In this document: piece by piece, positions 11,901 through 24,051 of the stretch | Numbering within the stretch: position 1 is the stretch's first letter | Layout: each line of letters starts with the position of its first letter | Source of the DNA: Halisarca cf. caerulea | Lineage: Eukaryota; Porifera; Demospongiae; Chondrillida; Halisarcidae | Direction: 5' to 3' | Length of the DNA: 64,000 nt | Assembly (NCBI GenBank): GCA_963170055.1 | Contig: CAUJGJ010000001.1 | Coordinates: 1,031,501 to 1,095,500, forward strand | Notes under the pieces: generated by a model | The model's database searches: none | The model's input: the letters and a program-made list of their open reading frames with translations, nothing else | What the model was told of the DNA's origin: nothing | Program-made: the position numbers and the translations under genes

Positions 11901-14900
11901 ATGGCTGACGATGACTTTCTGCTTGACAGGAGATCGCTAAACTCGTGGCAAAAAGTATGCACAGTATCAGTCTCTCCTCAAGAAATATCGTTAAACAGTG
12001 CTCAGCAGAAACGTGGTGCGTGTTTGGCTAAGCATAGTTCCAAGAAGAGAAAGACTGCACAAGCTCACAGCCTTCCTTCAAATTCTAGATCTACAAACTT
12101 GTCAACGAATGACATGCGAAGTGCACTTGATTCAGACTTGTCCAATTGTGGAAATTTTGCATATTCGTCGAATTGTAACTCTGAAACCTCGGAAAAGAAT
12201 GGCAGTTTGTATTTTCAAGTACCCATTTGCAAAGAGATTGCATCTTCACAAATAAAGGGACCACCCTCCCCAACCTCTCAACCTAGCCTTCATGATGGCT
12301 TTGTGTCTTTCTCTGCTAATGATATAGCTTGTGAAAAGAATGAATGTTTGCATTCAGCAGATGACTGTGTCTCTGTTGATCCTGAAAAGATTTCCAATGT
12401 TGTTGAAGGCTGCCCAGTGGATAATACTATCACTGATGGTTTGTCTGGAGAACAAAGCAACATTGCAGTTTGTGAAAAGGAAGCAACCAATTTAAAGGAC
12501 AATATTACCAACAGTCATTCCGCAGCATGTAAAGATGGCTCTAAAAAGCAAACAACATTAATTTACTTCTACAAGAATTCTGTGGAAAAGAAATTTGCTT
12601 CAGTTGAAGCAGGTGAAGTTGTGCACCTTGTACTGTGTGCTGTTCTAATAGTAGACCAATAGCTTTGCAATCTTTGTAGGTACTAAACAGCAGAAGCAAT
12701 GGTATAGGAATGCACATCAACATAAACGTGTCCCTGTAGTGTGCCCATTTTATAAGAAGGTGGCTGGCACTAGTTTTGTTGTGGATGCCTTTTCCTATGG
12801 AGATATACCTAATTGCAAGCACTACTTTTTAAGCCACTTTCACAGTGACCACTACCATGGTTTGAAAAGTTCGTTTGCACATTCCATCCATTGCACTAAG
12901 GTGAGTTGTGTGCTTTGATGTTCCTCTGTTTGTTAAGAGCATTCTGTTCTTGTAGGTAACAGCAGCACTAGTTGTGAATCGCTTGAAAGTTGCATCGCGT
13001 TTTGTCCATTCTTATGAGTTGAATGTGACATATACAGTTGATGGAGTCAGAGTAACATTCTTGGATGCTAACCAGTGAGTACTCAGTCGGTTGTTTATTT
13101 AGTACAATAGGAATATCACAAAAGATCAGAGATGTACTGTACATGTTCCAATTTTCATGGGATGAAACTTTAGTGGTTTTCACAGAATGGGAGACATCTG
13201 AGAGAAGTTAGGCCCTCCAGAATTTAGGTCAGGTCCTTGTGAAATGAACTAATTGCACATTGAATAAACAGTGAATATGGATATATGTACGTATGGTGCA
13301 GTGCCTCTGCTCCATTTTCTTATAGGTTTGTCCTTGCAAAAAGAGAGACAGTTTATATCATTAAAAAATTAGTAGAACTTAGCAGGAGTCCATCGAATGC
13401 TAAAATTGTAAAATTGCTGATCAGGAAAATTTCTGCTTGTATGGTATGCACTATGTACAGCTTGGAAGCTTATATAGCACTCCATATTGTTATGTGCATT
13501 TCAGATTTTTACAATACCAAGCTCTAGATGTAGCTATTCGTTATTGTAATTGTATTATTCTTCACATATATACATACCTCTTATTTGTACTTGCGTACTG
13601 TATGTGTAGTTGTCCAGGTGCTGCAATGATTCTGTTTCAACTTAACAATGGAACTAACATTTTACACACAGGTGTGGTTAAGTGGGGTCTTCATGTTTGT
13701 ATGCTTTATGTATGATTGTAATCCAGCGTTCTGTTTTGCTTTGTTAGGAGACTTTCGTATGAATGAGAGTATGTTGTCCTTACCACATTTGAAAGATGTC
13801 ACTTTGCATACTTTGCATTTGGACACTACATATTGCGATCAAAGATATGTTTTTCCAACCCAAGAAGAAGTCATCCATTTTGTTGTTGAGAAGGTTAAGA
13901 AGGCAATAGCTACTAAGCCAAATACTTTGGTGTTGTGTGGTTCATATACCATAGGAAAAGAGAGAATTTTTGTAGGTTGGTTTCCCTACTTAGTGTATTT
14001 GTTTGTATCTTAGTACAAGTAGTAGATTTTTCTCGTTAGCTCTGGCTAAAGCCATTGGATTAAAAGCTGGTGTAACCAAAGAGAAAAAGCAAATATTGGA
14101 CTGCTTGTATGACAGAGAACTAGAGTCCCTGACAACCACAAATGTCAGTGGTACGAAGTTACATGTGGTGGCAATGCACAAGCTTAATATGAAGGTTAGT
14201 GGAGTGTATTATGTATTTACTGATGTGAGGATTGTAACTTCTGAGGTTATCAGCACACTGTATGCAATCACGGACAAGTATATTTGTGTCATTTGTTGAA
14301 CAAAAACCCAAACAGGATTTTGTGGTAGATATCTCATATATTTCCGTCTGACAAATTAGTAGTGTTCAGCAAACAGCACCAAACTTCTCCATCCTTTTAT
14401 GGTGTTGGCATGCGTTTACAGTGTAATACTGTACAAGTGACTTAGATTGTATAAAATTAAATATTTGTTTTCATATTACGTATTACCCAATGAAAGGATC
14501 TGAAAATATATCTGGCACAGCATCCAAGCTGCAGTGCTTTGATTGCTATAAGACCCACAGGATGGGCGTATGAAGGAGGAGAGATAGATGATGGAAGCTG
14601 GCAGTGCCCACAATCCAGTGGAAGTGTTACAATATATAGTAAGTGTACTTGCACAATGTTCTGCACCTGTACTGGATTAGTTGCGTGGGCTGGATTACGT
14701 ACATACAGTGGAACCTCTGTAGTCTGACACTTTGATAGTCCAACATTCTCTCCGATCTGACCATCTTCTGAAGTCTTGCCATTGTAAAGTATGCTAATGG
14801 CCACTTGATAATCCAGCGAACACTGTAACCTGCCACGTTTAGCTGCGCACAAAATGTCAGATTATAAAGGTTCCATGGTTGGAGTACAGTGTGTGTTACA

Positions 14901-15895
14901 GTTCCTAATGGATTATGTGTATGCTGTATTGAATATGTTCAGGGCTGCATTCAGGGAGGAGCTTGGATTGCTGCTGACCCCCTAGACTTGTATCTGAGCG
15001 TACATTGAGCTTTCCTAAAAGGCATGATTTATGGGGAATGGATGAAAAACGAGCTTTAATGCTATAAGTTTTAAGAAATTCCCTTGAAATTGCTGTCACC
15101 AATCCCTTGACTCCTTGCATTGTTACTGTGTATTATTTTAAGGCATGCAAGCATTCTGACCATGATCAAGACAGTCTACAATGTTGAGTTCCATACAGAA
15201 CTCCAGTTCATACGGAAAACCTAAATACTTTACTACTGTCAGGGATGACAGGATTTCTTTGGGGGCCGACAACGTGGGATCATTTACTCTTCCCTTCCCC
15301 CCTCTTTTTGTGACCCAGTTGACCCCCTTGGCATGGCATACATGTATAACTGCAGTGATGTATTCACAAACCTCCTTAAGCTGTCTCAAATGACCTCAGA
15401 TATCACCTTATGAAGTGTAAAAAGCACATCTTCTCTAGGGGAGCATACCCCCAGACTCTCTAGCAAGTGATACACATCTCCACAAAACGACACACATAGT
15501 ATATGTAGTTAGTACCTACCCCTCCCCCCCATGACCTACACACCCATATTCCTGCAGGAAGTTTGTGTTTGTACTCTGTACACGTGTCAGTTTTATGATT
15601 TCCACTGCCCTTTAATGGATAATTTCTGTACATCATAGTGTGGTAAGTGTCTTTTGGATGCCTTGAATTGGAACAAGTGTCATATGGCATATCATTATAA
15701 GATATGCTTGTTTCAGCAATATTTTTTTATTACATTATTATTATAGATGTTCCATATAGTGAACATAGCTCAGTGCGCGAGTTGGAAGCTTTTGTCCGAC
15801 GCCTTTGCCCTAAGAAGGTGATCCCAACTGTTGGTGTTGGTGATCCTAAAAAACGTCAGTACATGATGGACCTTATCAACACCTGGATACAGTGA
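11901..15895 (+). CDS. DCLRE1A: SNM1A/DCLRE1A-like 5' exonuclease (DNA cross-link repair)
   Basis: Nine exons with consistent phase give a complete 595-residue protein: 11901-12612, 12680-12900, 12956-13074, 13610-13671, 13748-13975, 14040-14194, 14246-14277, 14529-14638 and 15747-15895. The first 235 residues are Ser/Asn-rich, with a basic SSKKRK nuclear-localisation-like patch and a PCNA-binding PIP box at residues 217-224 (QTTLIYFY). The catalytic metallo-beta-lactamase part begins near [10 protein letters not shown] and contains HFHSDH (residues 290-295, HxHxDH), DANHCPG and ILHTGDFR; the beta-CASP part contains [24 protein letters not shown] and [14 protein letters not shown]1A digests DNA past interstrand cross-links in the nucleus. 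Human SNM1A is 1,040 residues; here the N-terminus is short and I see no UBZ zinc finger. The 13975 donor was chosen because it alone keeps frame into 14040. Confidence 0.9.
14246..14277 (+). CDS. DCLRE1A: 32-base microexon of the SNM1A-like gene
   Basis: This is exon 7 of the nuclease gene, flanked by acceptor taacttctgag and donor GTATAT. It enters in phase 0 and leaves in phase 2, which joins exactly to the exon at 14529. It encodes [10 protein letters not shown](N), filling the stretch that in human SNM1A lies between the MMQINFKG region and the conserved RPTGW motif. Without it the protein would be about ten residues short at a conserved place. Confidence 0.6.
14704..14880. mobile_element. 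pogo-like MITE in the last SNM1A intron
   Basis: Left end TACAGTGGAACCTCTGTAGT and right inverted AAAGGTTCCATGG, with typical internal phrases (GTCCAACATTCTCTCCGAT). It lies in the last intron, 14639-15746. Confidence 0.6.
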
Positions 15896-16255
15896 ACAGT
15901 CAACCCACAATCCACTTCATGCATATACAGTATATGTATACTTATATGATTTTTATGCTCATATTTGTATGTGATTGAATTTTAAACGTATTCTAGGATT
16001 TTTAAGTACATATCTTTATGTGAATGTGTTTATATATGTGTTACCTCATCAAAGATCAGTTTGTGTCATGGCATATGAAGTGTGGTTACCCTTATAGCAG
16101 CAAACTGCATACATAGTGCATCTACTCCTAATAATTTATTGTAGTTGTGATCGATTGTTTATATGCATGAGCATGCAATTATAATGTTATACCAATTATA
16201 ATGCGCATGCACTTGACTGGACATGCACTAGTGCTAGCTATATTATATAGAGTAG

Positions 16256-16680
16256 GGTAGGGTATTATGGGACGGAGGCTATTTTTAGCCATTACGTAAT
16301 AGCTTGAACAGTGGCATCAGGAAGTGTGTGCAAAATTCCAAAATTGCTGTGCAGGTTTGTTTGCCATCTGTTGATCACACCATCCAATTGCAATCAATTC
16401 GGTGGCTGTGACAGTGTAAACGCACACAAGTTACCAACTACTGTATTCCTACCTTAAAAATGTCTTGAAGAAGCTAAGAAATCAGTGCTCAATTTCAAAG
16501 TAGTGATGATAGCACAAAATATAACAAAAAACATAAATTAAAAATACATCATCAAAAAGCTAAAAACATTCTGTTTTCCATGCTAGGAAAAAATAAATGA
16601 AATTTATTGATGACATGAGACAGAGCCCTGTGTGTGAAGAGCGGCCATTATTAGGCTTCGTGCCCAATAATGGCCTACCC
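16256..16680. mobile_element. TIR element with GGGTAGG ends
   Basis: The left end GGTAGGGTATTATGGGACGG pairs with the right end, whose inverse reads GGGTAGGCCATTATTGGGCA. The interior of about 400 bases has no open reading frame. The right end contains a second nested palindrome (GGCCATTATTAGG/CAATAATGGCC). Confidence 0.6.
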
Positions 16681-16972
16681 AAGTGTCCCTGAAGAACTCT
16701 TTGTATCTTCGCTTATATGCAATGTGAATCATTGGATTCTATGTTCAATTATAGATAATATATGGCCCTAACTGGAATGCTAGTAAATTATTCTTCAACT
16801 TCATCTGTTGCTTCTCTACAATGAAAGACCCTTAGGTGTCCAATAACTCCCCACATTACTCTAATATTATCAGATTCAATCTGATCATGATTTTATTATA
16901 TTAATTTATTTACAAACAATGTCATACAGTATATATGATAATATGCATGCATGTCTTGCAATAATTGGTGTA

Positions 16973-16979
<7 letters not shown>

Positions 16980-17012
<33 letters not shown>
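16980..17012. repeat. (TA)n microsatellite
   Basis: Simple TA repeat of about 32 bases in the intergenic region. Confidence 0.9.
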
Positions 17013-17014
<2 letters not shown>

Positions 17015-17740
17015 GTTAGTGTTTTAATATAAATTGCATACATCAGGGTACATCACCAGAAAAAAATTAGAGGGTGGCGCTTATGTATAAGCCGCAGTAT
17101 ATATAGGGTTGCTGCCGTTATAATCTGGTTCACTTCTATATAATTTTGTATTGAGTTACCTGCATTTGTCTGCATTTGTCTGCATTTGCCCACATGATGG
17201 CACAATGAGCTCTTCAAGAGAGCATGAGGATAATTTCAGATCACTATGTACAGTGTCATTTTTACCTAATCTATCCATGCAATTGAAGTGTCTCAACAAA
17301 ATATAATGGACTCTATAGATATACTTAAAAGTAAAAAGAATAGTTGACCTAAGCTAGCCGAAAATTAAGCAGGGTGGCCCACCCTGCTTATATAAAAGGG
17401 CTGGCGAGAACACTGTATATGTTTGCATGCATGGTTTAAAAAAATTATTAAAAGCTATAATATTATATTATAATTATTATTATTATATTATTATATATAA
17501 ACACAGCAACTGTCTATTGCCATCCAACGTGGGAATGCCTTGTCCATCCTTGGTACTCATGTGCCGGTTGGTACATCGGACTAACTGTAATTATGTGCAT
17601 GTATGTGTAGCTTTGCATGTCATCATGGTTATTATTATTATTATGTTAATGTTAATATTATTATGTTATATCTTTTTGTCACTGCTCTTAATTATTAATG
17701 TTTTTCTGTATTATAATTATTATAATATAATACTATAAAA

Positions 17741-17746
<6 letters not shown>

Positions 17747-17780
<34 letters not shown>
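17747..17780. repeat. (TA)n microsatellite
   Basis: Simple TA repeat of about 34 bases in AT-rich intergenic DNA. Confidence 0.9.
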
Positions 17781-17785
<5 letters not shown>

Positions 17786-18728
17786 TGAGAGCAAACCTAG
17801 CTGGCCGGGTTAATAATAATATTGCATGTTATATTACGTTGATTAGCTAGATATAGTACTTGAATGGAACATAATACTTTAATATAATAAGTGCATGTAC
17901 TCGTAACCAGACATAAAGTAATTATTACTGTCAAAGCATGCATGCACGGGTGCTACATATGTATATGTAGGACGTCACAAAATTATAAGACGACCCCCAG
18001 GACCAGTGCAACTGGCCTTGATTGTGAGGTACATGGTCTTAAGCTTATTTATGAAAGTACTGGATAATCACTCCAAAAAGGCATCACTTATAAATCAGCA
18101 AGTCACTCCATGGAGTCAGGATGCACATGAAAGGCAATCTAAATGTAGGGAAACTGCATAATCTCCCTTCTTTGACCAGCACTCAGTAATTAACTAATAC
18201 GATCATGAATATTCACATACTGCATGGCATTGTTGCATGGAGTCTTTTGGAAACCTAAGGTTGAAAAACATAGGTCGTAGACTATATAATGCAAGAGTGG
18301 TCTTATTTGTGAGGTTTTGACATCCAGAGGAAGAATTGTGGTCTCCAATTATTCTGAAACTGTTTTCTATGTGAAGTATAGGAAAAATTCTAGACTGCGA
18401 CAAAGTGGTGCTAATTTTGAGTTGGTCTCATTGTGGAGCTCTACTGTGCATTATACATTAGCCATTGAGAAAAGGAGCTATAGTGATTGCATGAGTATAT
18501 GCATCCATGTGCTTCACCATATGTTTGAAACATACGTAGTTGCCCCCCCCCCCCCTGCATGTTTTGCGTACATAGTATCTAGAATAATAGTTAAATCTGG
18601 GGAAATTTAATTGGGCTGGGGCAATTCTCTGATTAATTGCACCCTCAATAATAATTACATAAGCTGTAAATATAAAATTATGTCAAAATAGTCATATAAA
18701 CATTATTATAAAAATCACAATTACATAT

Positions 18729-21700
18729 CTAGTCTTTTACTGTAGTGAAAACTGCTGGAATAATATTTTCTAAAACTTCCTTTACTTTATCCTGAGCAGG
18801 GCTGAAGGATAAAGGGTATAAACACAACAATTTGACTGGGATAAACAGAGATTACAGTAGTACCCTTTCTGAGAGGCCACTCTTGGGACCAAAAAAGTGG
18901 TATAAGGGGTAGTTAATATGGGACATATTACATATGTGACCAGTATAGCCAGCCTAACAAAAGAGTTCATCTTTCATGAGGGTGGTCTCTGGAAAGGGGC
19001 ACTAATGTAGGACATACAATAAGTTGTCATATATATATGGTATAAGTATAAATACATAGTATATGAATGACATTATATGTACGCATACATAAATACACAC
19101 TGTACGTACATAGTCTTATACTGCAATTTAATCGGGGGGTTGGGTTGGTGGCTTAGTGGGCTACTGATATGACTGCAGAGCTGGGTTACGGGATGGACTA
19201 AGGTCCAATCCCAGTGCTGGTGTTTCTGGCTTTTTTCTCTGCACCCCCCCAAGGAGAGAGAAGAGTGAAGAAGGCCCACTACCCACCAAAAGAGATGAAC
19301 ATTGCATGATTGACACTTATAATAATAACTATGTAGCATGTTTGTTTGTTGATTGTGTACTTATGATTTCTGGGCCCCTGAAAAGTAGCCAATGAGCTAA
19401 GTGGGTGTCCCAGTCTAAATAAGATGAATCTAATCTAATCTAATTTATATTAGGTATAACTACGTACATACATATACTGTATATGCTATTTGCATGCTCC
19501 ACCTACTTACTGCATGTTCTGCATACACTGTGTTTTATAATACATGTTTATATCGTATGGTGATTGCGCAATCAGGAAATAGTATAAGAGTGAGGTCTGG
19601 TATGCCGTAACGATCTGTTGGCTCATAGCAGACCTAGAGAAAATGGCAGACAATTATTTTTCAGGTATTCCTGATGAGTTGGGGGGGGAGGTACTGGTGG
19701 CTCAGTAGGTTAGCACTTGAAGTTAAGCAGTGAGGAGTTGACACCATCCCACCTGTGTGTCATGCATTGGGCGCTTTTTTCCCTGCACCCCCCCTGCCAC
19801 CAACTTGGGAACGGAAGAGAACATGACCTACTGCAGCCACCAAACAAATTCTAATTTGATTCAATTTGATTTAATGTGATTGTGTGTGTGAGCGAGTGTG
19901 TGGGATACTGGGGGCCTTAATAGTAGCCTCTGGCTAATGGCCCACCCAGTTTAAATAAGAAAATATTATCATTATTATTATTATAAGTTAAAAACAAAAT
20001 CGATCATTTCGAAGCCTCAATTTTAATCTTAGGTTAATACCATAATTATAATACATTATATGAAGCATGGAAGATTGGTCGATTGCAGAAATATCACACC
20101 TCAGCTCTATTTATCATGGGACTGCGTGCCTCAGGTGATATATAAGTACCTTCAGTTTGATATTTCCGTAATCAACTTCTCTGCCATGCTTTTTATATTA
20201 CGTGAAGTGACATTCTATAGGGCAAGGGCTGCTGTACATACAGTATATGTGCACAGAGAATTGATGATATGTACAGTATGTACTGTACAGCAAACACAGG
20301 CACACTTTCTAACCTTTGGTAAATGTCAGCCAACTCTGTTGAGCACACTGCACCTGATATGGCAGTACTCTTGTCAGGCACAGGCACTGTGTGGATACCG
20401 ACCTGAACTGAATCAGATGATGAGATGTAAGCCAGTACATCAACATCCTCTGTGACATGGGCACAGTACACCTAGGAATAGTTAAAGGTAGATGGCATAC
20501 ATATGTACTGTACATTGTATGAAGTTTCCCCTCAGCTACCAAGCCTTACTTCTTGCACATAGGATGCAAAAGCTTGAATATCTCTGGCAGATACACTGTC
20601 CTTGTCACTGAAATACTTTATCTGCCTCAAACAGTACAAGAATAGAGAAACCACTGGCATAGGGCACCGCTCACTCTGTTGACTACATGTTAGGAATGTG
20701 ACATGTGAATGGAGAGCAGACAGATTGAACAGAATCCTAAAGCAAGTTTCATCCATTGAGTTGACATCCACAACCTCTGAACTGAGGGACAGCAGTACAT
20801 GCACAATACTCATGGTTGACTGCACTGCTAACATTCTCTCAGACTGTCCAAGATGAATATCAAGGTCCTTGGAGAGTCTCAGATTGCCAAGTAGGACTGT
20901 CTCGTAATTGCAAGAGATGCACGGTGACAATTGGATGTGTTCACACAGTAGAAAGATGGTACAATCTGCAAAGAGAGGATCAATGTATTTTCTGTGATCC
21001 TGATATTATGTGCAAGGTACACGAGTGTAATTGGCAACTGAATCACAAGCATATCTGTGTGGACAGGTGTACTATTATGAGAATGTACGTACTGTAAGTA
21101 TAGGCTATAAACTTCTTGTATGTAGGGGAACAAGTGAAAGACACACACATAAAAACATGTACTGTACTTTTACAAGCATTTACAATTCAAATACTCACAC
21201 ACCACACACCACACACTTTGTGTTCTTATTTGCCTCAGCTTGCCAAGTATGTAGATCAGGTCCTGTTCAGATGCCTGTCCTACATCTATGAACATGCAGT
21301 GTGCCACTGATAGAGACTCCACATTGTCATCCACTTTTGTTACTGATAGATCAAGATTACAATAGGGCACTTCTCTTTCCTGCAAACACACACAGTGTAT
21401 ACATACATGTATACATATTATAATATTGTGAAAAATATATTATGTAAGAAACTTTAGTACTCAGCAAAGTGCATTGTATGGATGTACTCACTGTGTGTAC
21501 CAATTTCCAGTCAATGAGTATATATGATAAGAATTTTAACACACAAAGATACTACATACTGTATAATAGTCCTACTAGCTGAATTGAAACAGAAATATGC
21601 ATTCTATTCTCCATGGACAGAGTTGCCATTGTCAATAGTACATGCACATACAGTCAAACCTTGTTAGTGAGTACACCTGGGGACCTCCAAATTGCTACTC

Positions 21701-24051
21701 ACTATCAGTAGTACTTGCTAACCATATACATTAGTATTATGGGTCGTAAGCTGGGGTATCATATCCTTGTACTTCCTAACCAGGTATTACTCATTAACAG
21801 TGTTCTTACTGAGGAGGTTCTACTGTACTACATATTTATGCTACCACACATACAGTATGTATTGTAGGATTCACAGGTCATTTACAACAATGCAGAAGTG
21901 AACCTTGCACATCTTGTTAAGAATTTCCTCCAATTTACATCTGATGATGTCTGAATGCAAAGATCCCTCCTCATGAATCATTAAAATTGGCTTAGTAGGG
22001 GCACTAGTGATAAAGTCCTCCAGGAGTGAACACAAAGAGGGAAAATGTAAATGTTCATTGCCATCTCCGGATCCTACAGGAAGGTCTGAGGCAGGAGGAA
22101 GCTGGATCCACGACTGTTGTCCATGGAGTTCAGGTGACACAGAAGTGGAGCACAAAACACTGCATCCAGCTAAAAGCATGTTCCATTGTATAGTTCGGAA
22201 CACTCTGTATGTATACACAATATCAAGAAGAAAATATAGGCATAACATGTTGTACTACATACGTATATTCAAGTAGTATTTAAAGATACAGTACATGTTA
22301 TAAAACGTTCATACTAACCTGGCACCCAGAGTCAAGATGCCTTTAAATAACTGGCTTAGTTTGTCACTGGTGCTGCCTGCTTCATTGCATGTGACCTGAC
22401 CAATGAGTCTTACCCACTGTTGTAACGAGATTCCATTAGTCATGCCAGTGGAAGTCAGAAGAGTAGTGAACACATACAACAGTAGAGTCTGGCTATTCAA
22501 AAGATCCATGGAATAAATCCCTGGTGTATTCGATATGATATCAATTGATGATATGGTGCTACGAATCTATTGGTTACGACAGAAATGTAGAAAATGGTAC
22601 AAAACACTCAAATGTAAGCATGCCAGTACTAAAACATGCACGCCATGTGTATGTACTCGAAGCAAACACACCTCAGTCAAGCACTGTATCTGCTTCTCTA
22701 AATCAGCCAGGACTGCCTCACCGCAGTATCTATTCTGCTTTGAAATGTTCATAAGTTCCATCACATTATGCATACCTTCAAAGTACTTGTCAAGCAGTGC
22801 TTTGGTATCTGGAAGTTCATCTACCTTTGCACTGTTTTTAGAGGATAGAAGGTGCACCATTTCATTCTTGCATAATGTAAGGTCAAGAACAGTGGTAGAC
22901 GACACTAATTTAGTTTCCAGCTGGTCCAAAGGCACAGAGGTTGACAGAAACAGTCGGAAATTGGAGTGAACTGACAGCCGCTTGCCACAAAAGAGGACAT
23001 AAACACCTTGGAAAGGCAAACATGTGGATACAACATACTCAGTAGTGAAGCAAGTTACTTTGCATGCACATATTGTGCAATCTTTCATAAGTACATTCAT
23101 TTATACATACAGTATATACTATATAAACCCTACAAAATACATACGTACATACTATACAAAAGTACAGTAATACACAGTACATACATACGTACATCATCCA
23201 TTATGTAATAATACTTGTGTACAGGATAACCATACGTGCATGCATACATACATCCGTACACATATGTATGTATATACAGTACGTAAATAATGTACATAGT
23301 AATATACGTAGCAATCCTTATGCACAATGTTTTAGTATTCAAATCTGTACACATAAAGTGATACCATAGGCACATGCTTACCTGCATTCCCACTAGCAAA
23401 TTCAGCAAATTCAATGACACTCATGAGGACAGGGTCAACACTCGGGCACATATGACGGATGAGGGTAGGCTGGCCAGTTGTCATGGCAACTTCTAGAGAG
23501 TGGAGAAACGCTTGATCTACCTGTCTTCCATCCATTGAAACAATGTTATCTCCATACAATCTTGTAATCCACTTCACTCCAACCTCTTCTGGATCAAGCA
23601 ATATCACTGATTGCTTCCAAGACGTGGATACAATAAGATAATCAAGAATTTCACTACCAGTCCAGCCTTCTTGTAGTAACAGAAGCACATCCAGCACCTT
23701 GGTGAGGTGTGTGGACATCGACAGGTACATTCTGTTGATTGTGGGTCCTTCAGAAAAGGGTGGTGACCCATCATTATCATCTGGATGAACACTGCTCGGT
23801 GAAGGCTCTGTTGGGTTATTCAGGAAATTCACCCCATCAAGAGAAAGTTTGGGCCAGGTCAGCTGAACTCCACATGACCTGAGACATGCTGGCCAGATCT
23901 GCTGCAGGTAGGTGTTCCTGGTGTGCAGTGGAACTTTGGACAGGTAGACTGCATAGCCCACAACAAAGGCAAGACTTCCAAAGTGGACAGAGCGAGCCTC
24001 CTGATTATCTTGTATTGATTGGTTCCATGTTTCCTTGAGGTTACCTAGTAG
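18729..24051 (-). CDS. DNHD1: Dynein-like gene, exons 54-61: AAA5, AAA6 and early stop
   Basis: Exons: 23382-24051, 22672-23006, 22319-22488, 21886-22204, 21199-21379, 20550-20965, 20289-20471, 18729-18791 (residues about 3609-4386). AAA5 is clear: WITRLYGDN after [27 protein letters not shown], and [13 protein letters not shown]6 is recognisable from [17 protein letters not shown], though the LQNCHL motif is replaced by MFIDVGQAS. The last exon encodes [20 protein letters not shown] and a TAG, matching the helix just after AAA6; the 300-residue C-terminal domain of most animal dyneins does not follow. The exon 56 acceptor, the exon 58 donor (21199 or 21217) and the exon 60 donor were chosen to keep phase and are the weakest joins. 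The last intron holds two SINEs and a MITE. Confidence 0.65.

Larger units (their letters stand above)
15896..18728. other. Intergenic region between the nuclease and dynein-like genes
   Basis: The two genes converge here. The stretch contains a TIR element (16256-16680), TA repeats (16980-17012, 17747-17780) and AT-rich sequence. I see no coding exon that can be defended. Confidence 0.55.

Noticed and set aside
13972..13993. A 22-base intron in the SNM1A-like gene (GTAGGT...CTTAG)
   Set aside because: Too short to be spliced and would add residues inside a conserved motif; the donor at 13975 and acceptor at 14039 solve the frame.
19446..19680. A phase-compatible exon ([12 protein letters not shown]...) between the two SINEs
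   Set aside because: Entry phase fits, but it leaves in phase 2 while the last exon needs phase 0, and the sequence does not resemble dynein.
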